DNA of 8,007 nt, from contig JAAZME010000007.1 in the NCBI GenBank assembly GCA_012798975.1, positions 1 through 8,007 of the forward strand. Direction: 5' to 3'. Positions 1 through 6,250 of this stretch are shown piece by piece. Made by a program: the position numbers and the translations under genes. The DNA comes from Gallicola sp. (GTDB taxonomy: Bacteria > Bacillota > Clostridia > Tissierellales > Peptoniphilaceae). The notes under the pieces were generated by a model, which had not been told where the DNA came from, did not search any database, and saw only the letters and a list, made by a program, of their open reading frames with translations. The first letter of the stretch is position 1; every line of letters starts with the position of its first letter.

Positions 1-1141
1 GGGAAAATGTTTTATGCCAGGTCTTATCGACTGCCATACCCATACCGGGCAGCAGCTGTTAAAAGGGCTTGTTTTGGATGCGAAACCTATTATCTGGACT
101 CGTATAATGCTTCCTTTTGAAAGTACGCTGGATCCGGATAAAATGAAATTTATGGCAGAGTTAAGTGCGTTAGAAATGATAAAATCAGGAACGCTGGGAT
201 TTATCGATGCAGGCAGCTACTTTATGGAAGAAGCTTGCAAAGTTTATGAAAAATCTGGTCTTATCGGTGCAGTCACTGCATCGACAATGGATGATCCCTC
301 TCTTCCAGAGTCTGTAAGGACGACTACGGAAGAAGCAGTACAAGTATTGGATGATTTATATGATAAATACAACGGCGACCGAATCAAAATATATTATTCC
401 TTACGAGCTTTAAACAACTGCTCTGACGAATTGATTGAAAAAGTTTTTGATCATGCCAAAGAACGTGATACGTTTGTTATGAGCCATATGAATGAATACC
501 AAAAGGAAATAGATGGAATTGTAGAACGATCTGGCAAAAGACCTTATGAATTTTTGGAATCTTTTGGACTTCTTTCGGAAAAGTTTATAGGCGCCCACAG
601 CTTGATTTTATCAGAGGAAGAAATCGAGATTATTAAAAAGCACAATATAAAAATCTGCCATTGTCCATTCTCAAATTCTGGTAAAGCTGTACCTCAAACT
701 CCCGAGTTGTTGAAAGAAGGTATTGCAATAGGGTTTGGATCCGACGGGGCTGCCCACGGCGGGCTTTCCTTGTGGAATGAAATGAAAATTTTTAGATCGA
801 TTATGAATATTTATCATGGTGTTCCAAATAATATATACAATGTTATGCCGGCTGAGGATCTGTTAAAAATGGCAAGTTATAGCGGATACTCTATGCTTGA
901 TGAAAAAGGCGGGAAAGTTGAAAAAGGGTATAAGGCTGATCTTATCGGAATAAACCTCGAAACGGCGGCTCTTATGCCCACTGGCAATCTCCTTCATACC
1001 TTAATTGAATCTGTCAATGCCTGTAATGTATCGGACATGATTGTGAGGGGTAAAATAGTAATGAAGGATCGAGAAGTAAAAACACTAAATGAGGAGGGAA
1101 TTTTAGCAAAAGCTAAAAAATATATGTCAGAATGCTATTAA
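1..1141 (+). CDS. Amidohydrolase / deaminase-type metalloenzyme (ATZ/TRZ, MTA/SAH deaminase-like), 5' partial
   Basis: The gene enters from the left edge. The open frame begins at base 2 and reads G-K-C-F before the ATG at 14, matching the 'GK-x-x-MPGLIDCHTH' passage normally about 50-60 residues into such proteins, so the ATG at 14 is internal and the N-terminal beta-sandwich strands are missing. Numbering from that Met, metal-site motifs are H8-x-H10, H158 with E161 (HxxE), H195 (GAHS) and D244 (GSDG), the set used by zinc hydrolases of the MTA/SAH deaminase and chlorohydrolase group. The C-terminal half has the usual KVEKGYKADLIGI passage that closes the sandwich domain. A cytosolic hydrolytic deamination or related reaction is likely. 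The segment after HCPFSN and the GSDGAAHGG loop differ from the usual MTA/SAH deaminase forms, so the substrate is not predictable. The stop overlaps the next gene by 10 bases. Confidence 0.88.
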   Translation, partial: GKCFMPGLIDCHTHTGQQLLKGLVLDAKPIIWTRIMLPFESTLDPDKMKFMAELSALEMIKSGTLGFIDAGSYFMEEACKVYEKSGLIGAVTASTMDDPSLPESVRTTTEEAVQVLDDLYDKYNGDRIKIYYSLRALNNCSDELIEKVFDHAKERDTFVMSHMNEYQKEIDGIVERSGKRPYEFLESFGLLSEKFIGAHSLILSEEEIEIIKKHNIKICHCPFSNSGKAVPQTPELLKEGIAIGFGSDGAAHGGLSLWNEMKIFRSIMNIYHGVPNNIYNVMPAEDLLKMASYSGYSMLDEKGGKVEKGYKADLIGINLETAALMPTGNLLHTLIESVNACNVSDMIVRGKIVMKDREVKTLNEEGILAKAKKYMSECY

Positions 1142-1863
1142 CTATAATAATCAATTTTATCGTTGGAGTTTTAGTTGGAGTCAGCGGAATAGCAGGTTTT
1201 TTATTACCGATATATTATATATCGGTAATGAACTTGCGTTCAGTAGAGGCACTTGCACTTAGTTTTACAGCTTTTATCGTGTCTGGTGCTTTAGGAAGTT
1301 TTAATTATTATAAAAAAAATCTGTTAAATCTTCGCATCGCTATTATCTTGAGTATAGGCAGTTTCTTTGCAAGTTTTCTCGGAGTCAAAGCGAATCTTTT
1401 GATTCCAGAACAGATTGTACAAATCATATTGTATACAATGGTTTTGTTATCCGGTATTTCTATATTAATTAGAAAGAACAAAGAAAATCAGAAAATAAAG
1501 TGCAATGAATTTCTTTTAATCGTTATCGGATTTGTCACAGGGTTTATCTGCTCTATTTCTGGAGCGGGAGGCCCGATCATCGTACTGCCGATCCTTTTAA
1601 TGCTTGGAATCGGAATACACGAAGCTGTAGCGACTTCTCTTTTTAATTCCGTTTTTATAGGGATTCCATCAAGTATAGGTTATATTTTGAACTCGGATCT
1701 GTCGATTATACTGCCTTTAATACCTGCAGTCATATTATCCCATGGTGCAGGCGTATATTTCGGAAGCAAAAACGGCAATCGTATCAATCAAGACATACTT
1801 AAAAAAACGGTAGCTGTTTTTTCAATTCTGATTTCAATGTATAAACTAATCAGCCTTTTTTAA
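1132..1863 (+). CDS. TauE/SafE (TSUP) family membrane permease
   Basis: This 243-residue, very hydrophobic protein has two related halves, each opening with a glycine-rich motif: VGVLVGVSGIAG near residues 11-22 and TGFICSISGAGGP near 136-148. This duplicated Gly-rich signature and the length (family usually about 250 residues) identify the TSUP family (formerly DUF81), whose members move sulfite, sulfoacetate, thiosulfate and other organic anions. I count about seven to eight membrane segments, near residues 2-30, 38-58, 68-87, 96-113, 126-157, 164-185, 191-210 and 224-242, with a basic loop at 114-122. The ATG lies inside the end of the upstream amidohydrolase gene and has no good Shine-Dalgarno at normal spacing (the GAGGAGGG at 1091-1098 is about 33 bases away), so translation is probably coupled. 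The context suggests transport of something linked to the amidohydrolase, which is inference; the transported anion is unknown. Confidence 0.87.
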   Translation: MLLTIIINFIVGVLVGVSGIAGFLLPIYYISVMNLRSVEALALSFTAFIVSGALGSFNYYKKNLLNLRIAIILSIGSFFASFLGVKANLLIPEQIVQIILYTMVLLSGISILIRKNKENQKIKCNEFLLIVIGFVTGFICSISGAGGPIIVLPILLMLGIGIHEAVATSLFNSVFIGIPSSIGYILNSDLSIILPLIPAVILSHGAGVYFGSKNGNRINQDILKKTVAVFSILISMYKLISLF

Positions 1864-1905
1864 CGGGGCATGGCTTCCTGTTCGTGTAGTAGGTCGGGTA
1901 ATGAA

Positions 1906-1929
1906 TAGTCCTAGACTAATCTTTAGACT
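1906..1929. repeat. GACT-type repeats upstream of a promoter (possible operator)
   Basis: TAGTC-CTA-GACTA (1906-1918) is a short inverted repeat with 5-base arms. TAGACT occurs twice in direct orientation, at 1912-1917 and 1924-1929, with starts 12 bases apart. The cluster ends 9 bases before the proposed -35 box of the downstream gene, where an activator or repressor could bind. The repeats are short and could be chance; no known operator is recognised. Confidence 0.25.
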
Positions 1930-1938
1930 GTGTTAAAC

Positions 1939-1968
1939 TTTCCAGAAAATTGTATTATGTGTTATAAT
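1939..1968 (+). promoter_or_regulatory. Sigma-A type promoter with extended -10
   Basis: A perfect TATAAT lies at 1963-1968, preceded by TGT at 1960-1962, the TGn extension that strengthens a -10 box. The -35 candidate TTTCCA at 1939-1944 (4 of 6 matches to TTGACA) is 18 bases upstream. Transcription would start near 1975, giving a leader of about 23 bases with the ribosome-binding site at 1985-1990. It would drive the small membrane protein gene at 1998 separately from the TSUP gene. Confidence 0.7.
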
Positions 1969-1984
1969 AACTCATAAGAAATTT

Positions 1985-1990
1985 GAGGAG
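1985..1990 (+). promoter_or_regulatory. Ribosome-binding site that sets the start at 1998
   Basis: GAGGAG sits 7 bases before the ATG at 1998. A longer reading from a TTG at 1983 would place the start upstream of, and overlapping, this site, so the ATG is the right start. Confidence 0.8.
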
Positions 1991-1997
1991 ATTTGAT

Positions 1998-2369
1998 ATG
2001 AGAACATTATTTTCCATTATCTTTCAACAATTTGATATGGTTATTAAGGTACCTCTTGTCGCTTTATTGGCAGCAGGTATAGTACTTATTACAACACAGA
2101 TGGGTATCGGGAACCGAAAGACAAGATATCTTTTCGGCGGGATATTATTTATAGCATTTTTTGCGACGATGATCGCGGGATTAGTCCTGTTGACCACGCC
2201 TACAGGGATTTTGTTATTAGAAATTTGTATTCTTGCATTTGTAGCATCTATAATTGTATTTGCAGTATCCTATTTAATAGATTTAAATTATGATCATAAA
2301 CCCCGCAGAGAAAGAGTGCCTCGTGAGAGACAATTTAAACTGCCCAAATTTTCAAAAAAGAAAAATTAA
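1998..2369 (+). CDS. Small three-helix membrane protein with basic C-terminal tail, function unknown
   Basis: The protein has 123 residues and I do not recognise its family. Three hydrophobic stretches are visible, near residues 17-35, 44-66 and 71-94, separated by a short basic loop (GNRKTR, 38-43) and a short TTPTG turn. The last 28 residues form a hydrophilic, strongly basic tail rich in Arg, Lys and Pro (KPRRERVPRER, then KLPKFSKKKN). By the positive-inside rule, the loop at 38-43 and the tail cannot easily lie on the same side if all three segments span, so one segment may be only partly inserted or the topology may be mixed. The tail could bind acidic lipid, nucleic acid or the ribosome, which is inference. 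The gene has its own extended -10 promoter and good RBS and ends at a strong terminator, so it appears to be a one-gene transcript. Confidence 0.8.
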   Translation: MRTLFSIIFQQFDMVIKVPLVALLAAGIVLITTQMGIGNRKTRYLFGGILFIAFFATMIAGLVLLTTPTGILLLEICILAFVASIIVFAVSYLIDLNYDHKPRRERVPRERQFKLPKFSKKKN

Positions 2370-2378
2370 AAAAAAAGC

Positions 2379-2424
2379 AAAGCTCTTCGCTTCTCCAAAC
2401 ATGGAGAGGGAAGAGCTTTTTTTT
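2379..2424. terminator. Bidirectional rho-independent terminator between convergent genes
   Basis: AAAGCTCTTC at 2379-2388 pairs perfectly with GAAGAGCTTT at 2410-2419. After a single bulged G (2389), 2390-2396 pairs with 2403-2409 (one G-U), closing on the loop AAACAT. The plus strand ends in eight T (2417-2424). On the minus strand the stem is followed by GC and then nine T (complement of A 2368-2376). The hairpin begins 9 bases after the small membrane protein stop and about 75 bases past the helicase stop, so it can end transcription of both. Confidence 0.88.
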
Positions 2425-2459
2425 ATGGGAAATATTCGGAGATGAAGCGATTTTCAATG

Positions 2460-2478
2460 TTATATTCGTGAAATATAA
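2460..2478. repeat. AT-rich inverted repeat in the helicase 3' untranslated region
   Basis: TTATATT (2460-2466) and AATATAA (2472-2478) are perfect inverted arms around CGTGA. The stem is all A-T and has no T-tract, so it is not a terminator by itself. It may be a weak mRNA 3' structure or chance in AT-rich sequence. Confidence 0.3.
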
Positions 2479-2499
2479 ATGAACTATAGGACTTTCTGT

Positions 2500-4359
2500 T
2501 TATCTAGAGCTTTTAATTTTTTTGACTTCTTCATAAAAACGGGAGATTTTTACTTTGGTATGGTTGCGTTCTTTTGATGTTATTAGGATGAGTTCTTTTT
2601 TCGCTCTGGTCATCCCCACATAAAATAACCGTCTTTCTTCCTCTGAATGGAGTATTCTTTCGGATAATGCCGGTTCTCTGGAGCGGGAAGGGAAATCTCC
2701 TTCTATAAGATCGATGAGATAGACCCTATCGTATTCCAGACCCTTGGAACGATGGATGGTGGAGAGGATGAGATTTGAATTTGTCTTTTCCCGATGTTTT
2801 AAGTCAAGAAGCAGTTTTTTCCTTTTATCTAAAAGTTCCTCTGCACTCCTGCAATTTTTGAAAATCTGTTTATAGCTTTCGATAAGAAATTGTATCGATT
2901 CTGTTCGGTCTTCTAAACTCAGCTTTTTATCCAGATAATCTTCGTATTGGAGTTCATAACAGATTAGGTCGATGGCTTCAGGGATATCGCTATTTCTTAT
3001 TTTGTCGAGTATTTTTTTAGCGTTTCTTATTTTTTCTTCCTGATAAACTTGAATCATAGGATCATCTAATAACCGGTCAAGTATAGGAGTGTTTTCGTCA
3101 AAGGTGGGAAGAAAGCTCAGCTGTTTTTTGCTGATATAGGCTCCTAGTTTATAGTATATTTTTTCGAAAAGCTGCTGATCTGTAAGGTTTTCAGAAAACT
3201 GTTTAATATAAAGAAGATCCTCCAAGAAAAAATGGTTTAAGTACTGTGCAGGAGAGCTTTTTATATGGTAAGAAATGTTTTCTTTCTCTAAATAATCTGT
3301 TAAAGCTAAGGCAGAAAGATTATTTCGAAATAATATTGCGGTAATATTGTTTGTATCCTTCAATTCTTGTGATAAAAACTTATATTGTCCTGCTGCTGTT
3401 TTTGTTTTTATAAGCCGAATCGGTGTTAGATCGTCTTTCGAAGTGAATATATTTTTTCCATATCTATTTTTATTTTTTTGAATGATGATATCCGCCGTGT
3501 TTATTATAGTTGGTGTGGAGCGGAAGTTTTCTTCGATAAAATAAATTTTTCCTTCCGGATAGTGATTTTTAAAATTCAGAAGATAGGAAGGTTCAGCTCC
3601 TCTAAATCGATAGATGGATTGATCGTCGTCTGCAACGATAAATAGGTTATTCTCCGGAGCTGCTATTTTATTAATGATTTGAATCTGCAGTGCAGATGTA
3701 TCTTGAGCTTCGTCTACTTGTATAAAAGGATATTGATTTTTTATTCTTTTTAAAATGGATTTATCTTTTTCAAGAATTTCATAGGTTTTATAGAGCATAT
3801 CTTCAAAATCAATAAAGAAGTGCTTTTCTTTTATTTTCTCATAAGACAAATACAAATCTTTGAATTTGTGAGGGACGGTGGTATTTTCCAAATATATTTC
3901 CAAGGGAATCATTTTGTTCTTCATCAAAGAATAATGCGTATTGAATCTTTCGATTTCTTCTTGAGATATGGATTGATGATATTTTTCATAATATATTCTT
4001 CGAATGAGTTTATAGCGGTTAAACTCATGATTTCCTTCAATTAAGGTAAAGCTTAAATGATTTTTTTTCAGATATTCCCGTAATATTTTATAGGAAAAAG
4101 CATGGATTGTATGGAAATGGGCTTCTGCATTTATTCCATACTTTTGTGCAGTCGTCAAAAAACGCTCTTTCATATCCGCTGTCTGATTTTTGCTGAAGGT
4201 GATAGAAAGAATTTTGTTTGAAGAAATATCATGTTTTTCCATCAGATGCAGTATGCGGTGAATAAGAACGGTGGTTTTTCCTGCTCCTGGTACAGCTAAT
4301 GTAAGGGCAGGTCCTTTAAAATGATGCAGTGCTTCAGTCTGCTGCTGGCTTAATTTCAT
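2500..4359 (-). CDS. UvrD/PcrA-like superfamily 1 ATP-dependent DNA helicase
   Basis: The 619-residue protein carries the full SF1A motif set in order: Q motif LSQQQ (3-7), Walker A AVPGAGKTT (22-30), motif Ia around TFSKNQTADMKERF (54-67), FHTIHAF (82-88), Walker B DEAQD (216-220), motif III DDDQSIYRFRG (244-254), motif IV ENFRST (277-282), motif V STIHRSKGLEY (533-543) and motif VI EERRLFYVGMTRA (574-586). It should be an ATP-driven 3'-5' DNA translocase. It is shorter than typical PcrA/UvrD (about 720-740), ending soon after motif VI without the usual C-terminal extension, so it looks like a compact paralogue and not the housekeeping PcrA; I give no symbol. The start is fixed by AGAGGTG (4365-4371) 5 bases upstream. 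It is a single gene, divergent from the nitroreductase gene and convergent with the small membrane protein gene. No nuclease domain or metal-cluster cysteines are seen. Confidence 0.93.
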   Translation of the reverse strand: MKLSQQQTEALHHFKGPALTLAVPGAGKTTVLIHRILHLMEKHDISSNKILSITFSKNQTADMKERFLTTAQKYGINAEAHFHTIHAFSYKILREYLKKNHLSFTLIEGNHEFNRYKLIRRIYYEKYHQSISQEEIERFNTHYSLMKNKMIPLEIYLENTTVPHKFKDLYLSYEKIKEKHFFIDFEDMLYKTYEILEKDKSILKRIKNQYPFIQVDEAQDTSALQIQIINKIAAPENNLFIVADDDQSIYRFRGAEPSYLLNFKNHYPEGKIYFIEENFRSTPTIINTADIIIQKNKNRYGKNIFTSKDDLTPIRLIKTKTAAGQYKFLSQELKDTNNITAILFRNNLSALALTDYLEKENISYHIKSSPAQYLNHFFLEDLLYIKQFSENLTDQQLFEKIYYKLGAYISKKQLSFLPTFDENTPILDRLLDDPMIQVYQEEKIRNAKKILDKIRNSDIPEAIDLICYELQYEDYLDKKLSLEDRTESIQFLIESYKQIFKNCRSAEELLDKRKKLLLDLKHREKTNSNLILSTIHRSKGLEYDRVYLIDLIEGDFPSRSREPALSERILHSEEERRLFYVGMTRAKKELILITSKERNHTKVKISRFYEEVKKIKSSR

Positions 4360-4376
4360 AATGACACCTCTTTTCT

Positions 4377-4405
4377 ATTATACTAGAGAGGAGAAGGATT
4401 GGAAA
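4377..4405 (-). promoter_or_regulatory. Promoter for the helicase gene
   Basis: Read on the minus strand, TTTCCA (plus 4400-4405) and a perfect TATAAT (plus 4377-4382) are separated by 17 bases. The -35 has 4 of 6 consensus matches and is the same hexamer as in the promoter at 1939. The start site would fall near 4370, almost on top of the AGAGGTG ribosome-binding site, giving an unusually short leader of about 10 bases. Confidence 0.6.
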
Positions 4406-4439
4406 ATAGGTAGAAAGTGTAAAGCTGATAATATCAAAG

Positions 4440-4468
4440 ATGACATTATTTTTAGAATGTAGTAAAAT
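4440..4468 (+). promoter_or_regulatory. Promoter for the nitroreductase-TPR-lipoprotein operon
   Basis: ATGACA (4440-4445, 5 of 6 matches to TTGACA) and TAAAAT (4463-4468, 5 of 6 to TATAAT) are spaced by exactly 17 bases. Transcription would begin near 4475, about 11 bases before the GGAGGTG ribosome-binding site. Its -35 is 34 bases from the -35 of the divergent helicase promoter, so a regulator bound between them could act on both. Confidence 0.7.
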
Positions 4469-4485
4469 AAAATATAAGAAACTAT

Positions 4486-4492
4486 GGAGGTG
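4486..4492 (+). promoter_or_regulatory. Ribosome-binding site that sets the start at 4499
   Basis: GGAGGTG is followed after 6 bases by the ATG at 4499. The earlier in-frame ATG at 4484 overlaps this site and would have no ribosome-binding site of its own, so it is rejected as the start. Confidence 0.8.
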
Positions 4493-4498
4493 TTTATT

Positions 4499-5299
4499 AT
4501 GTTAATGGCCAATTTTATGAAGACAAGAAAATCGATCAGGGATTTTAAGAATAAAAAAATCAAGAGCGGTGATGTTAAAAAACTAAATTCGATTATCAGC
4601 GAAGTAAACAGTTTAGCTAAGTTGTATTCTGTTGATTTTCACTTAGAAGAAAATGGAGCAGAAGTCGTTGAGGTGTTAAAAGGCAAAGGCGGCTATGCGG
4701 GCACTATGATTCTAGCTCCAGCTTATATTGCCATGGATATCGAGAACGAAGTTCCTGAAGCTTATATTTATGGTGCTTATTATATGGAAGATCTTATTAC
4801 GAAACTTCAAGATATCGGGTTGGGAAGCTGCTGGATCAGTTTACATAACGCAGATGAGGAAAGTATGCAGAAAGCGTTCCCGGATAAAACAGGAAAAATT
4901 GAATTTGCACTAGGCATAGGCTATCCTTATGCTAATTTGAATATAGGGGAAGAAAAGTACAGTTCTCGTTTAGGTTTGGAAGATTTTATCTATGATGGAG
5001 ATTTTAATACTCCTATTCGTATTGAGACATTAGAAAGCTATGGTTTAGATGATTTGTTCTATTATCTTAGATATGCACCGTCTTCCAAAAATCTGCAGCC
5101 TTGGAGATTTTTGATAACAGATTCAGAAGTTGAACTGTATATCGAAAACTTTGATGGACATGAGAATTACGTAGATGCAGGTATTGTAATGTATTATTAT
5201 ACAAAATTAGCCGAAGCTTCCGGTATCCGTGCAAAATGGAATCTAGATGAAAAACCGGATGCAGGTAATAAAAAATATATAGGAACTGTTAATTTCTAG
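4499..5299 (+). CDS. Nitroreductase-fold flavoprotein (TM1586-like putative nitroreductase)
   Basis: The 266-residue protein begins with KTRKSIRDF (8-16), the Arg/Ser motif that binds the FMN phosphate in nitroreductases. It has IGLGSCWISL (106-115), typical of the later flavin-contacting loop. Unusually, the APSSKNLQPWRF motif (193-204), which in ordinary nitroreductases follows the N-terminal RRS motif by about 30 residues, lies far toward the C-terminus. This rearranged order suggests a single chain holding two half-folds, as I recall for the TM1586 family of putative nitroreductases (assignment from memory). A cytosolic FMN-dependent NAD(P)H oxidoreductase is expected; the substrate is unknown. 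It is the first gene of a probable operon, with the TPR gene starting 26 bases after its stop, and is preceded by a good promoter and RBS. Confidence 0.83.
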   Translation: MLMANFMKTRKSIRDFKNKKIKSGDVKKLNSIISEVNSLAKLYSVDFHLEENGAEVVEVLKGKGGYAGTMILAPAYIAMDIENEVPEAYIYGAYYMEDLITKLQDIGLGSCWISLHNADEESMQKAFPDKTGKIEFALGIGYPYANLNIGEEKYSSRLGLEDFIYDGDFNTPIRIETLESYGLDDLFYYLRYAPSSKNLQPWRFLITDSEVELYIENFDGHENYVDAGIVMYYYTKLAEASGIRAKWNLDEKPDAGNKKYIGTVNF

Positions 5300-5314
5300 T
5301 TTAGTATTCCTAGT

Positions 5315-5320
5315 GAGGTG
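5315..5320 (+). promoter_or_regulatory. Ribosome-binding site that supports a TTG start
   Basis: GAGGTG lies 5 bases before the TTG at 5326. An in-frame TGA at 5314 rules out any earlier start, and the next in-frame ATG would be about 64 codons later inside the second TPR, so TTG is the credible start. Confidence 0.8.
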
Positions 5321-5325
5321 ATTTT

Positions 5326-6234
5326 TTGGACTCTAGAAGAAGCGACAATTATATTACCTTGGCTTTAAACGCTTACATTTCGGAAGATACAGAACAAGCA
5401 GTATCTTTTTTTGAGAAAGCTTTATCTTTTCCCAACAGCAAAGAGGAATATATCAATATTTATTATAATCTAGCCCAAATATACGATGAGTTAAACGAGA
5501 ATGAGAAGGCCATCGAGATGTACGAGAAGATCATTTCGATAGATTTTCAGGCACAGGCTTTTTATGGAAAAGCGATTATATTTGAAAAATTGGAAGAATA
5601 TGACTTGGCTGAAAAATCTTTTCGAGTGGCCATTGATCTAGACGGCACCTTTAGGGATGCCCGATTCTTCTTAGCAAATCTTTTTGATATTCAGGGAGAT
5701 TATAAACAAGCAATTATCGAATATAAAAATTTTTTAAAAATATTTCCAGAAGATTATATGGGTTTAAATAATCTAGGTTCTATTTATGAAGAGGTTGGAG
5801 AGTATGATAAGTCCCTTCCTCTTTTAGAAAAATCGATTGGGATACGAGAAGATTACTATTTGTCCCATTTTAATCTGGCTGTCGTTTTATACAGATTGGG
5901 CAGGAAAGATGAATCGATCGAACACTATTACCGCGCAAAGGAATTAAAACCGGATCACGGAAATATATACTTAAATCTTTCTGCTATTTATATCGCAGAA
6001 GGCGAGCTTGAGAAAAGCGAAAAGATTTTAAAAGAAGGTTTGATTCATAATCCGAACATGGCAAATCTTTATTATAATCTAGCCTGTACGTCCTTTAAAC
6101 TAAGTTTAAAGGATGAAGGGCTGAAGTATTTAAAGAAGGCGATATCTTTAAATTCGGACTTATATTTATATGGCATGAATGATCCGGATTTTAAAGACAT
6201 CAAATTTTCAGAAGAATTTAGAAATTTAGAGTAA
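5326..6234 (+). CDS. Tetratricopeptide repeat (TPR) protein
   Basis: The 302 residues are almost entirely TPR units of about 34 residues. I count about eight, near 8-40, 43-76, 77-109, 110-143, 144-177, 178-211, 212-245 and 246-279, with the usual pattern of small and aromatic residues (such as YYNLAQIYDELNENEKAIEMYEKII and NNLGSIYEEVGEYDKSLPLLEKSI, read in two halves). The end, NDPDFKDIKFSEEFRNL, is a cap often found after TPR arrays. No signal peptide, membrane segment or catalytic domain is seen, so it should be a soluble cytosolic scaffold. Its partner is unknown. It starts at TTG behind a GAGGTG site, is 26 bases after the nitroreductase stop and 16 bases before the lipoprotein start, with no promoter in either gap, so the three genes are probably co-transcribed. 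Confidence 0.9.
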   Translation: MDSRRSDNYITLALNAYISEDTEQAVSFFEKALSFPNSKEEYINIYYNLAQIYDELNENEKAIEMYEKIISIDFQAQAFYGKAIIFEKLEEYDLAEKSFRVAIDLDGTFRDARFFLANLFDIQGDYKQAIIEYKNFLKIFPEDYMGLNNLGSIYEEVGEYDKSLPLLEKSIGIREDYYLSHFNLAVVLYRLGRKDESIEHYYRAKELKPDHGNIYLNLSAIYIAEGELEKSEKILKEGLIHNPNMANLYYNLACTSFKLSLKDEGLKYLKKAISLNSDLYLYGMNDPDFKDIKFSEEFRNLE

Positions 6235-6250
6235 ATAGGAAGGGGACTAG

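Noticed and set aside
410..598. 62-residue minus-strand frame inside the amidohydrolase gene
   Set aside because: It is antisense to conserved metal-site motifs, with no ribosome-binding site or recognisable domain.
1983..1997. TTG start for the small membrane protein
   Set aside because: The GAGGAG ribosome-binding site at 1985-1990 lies inside this extension and points to the ATG at 1998.
3820..4044. 74-residue plus-strand frame inside the helicase gene
   Set aside because: It is antisense to the helicase with low-complexity Phe/Ile-rich composition and no start signal.
2500..4359. Anti-phage defence role (Gabija-like GajB, a UvrD-type helicase)
   Set aside because: Gabija needs a neighbouring OLD-type ATPase/TOPRIM nuclease gene, and none is beside it. 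The flanks are a small membrane protein and a nitroreductase operon, so no defence context is visible.
4378..4563. Hydrophobic 61-residue minus-strand reading frame resembling a small membrane protein
   Set aside because: It covers the divergent promoters and the nitroreductase start, has no good ribosome-binding site, and its hydrophobicity follows from AT-rich antisense sequence.
4728..4913. 61-residue plus-strand frame inside the nitroreductase gene
   Set aside because: It is out of frame within a gene whose own frame carries clear nitroreductase motifs.
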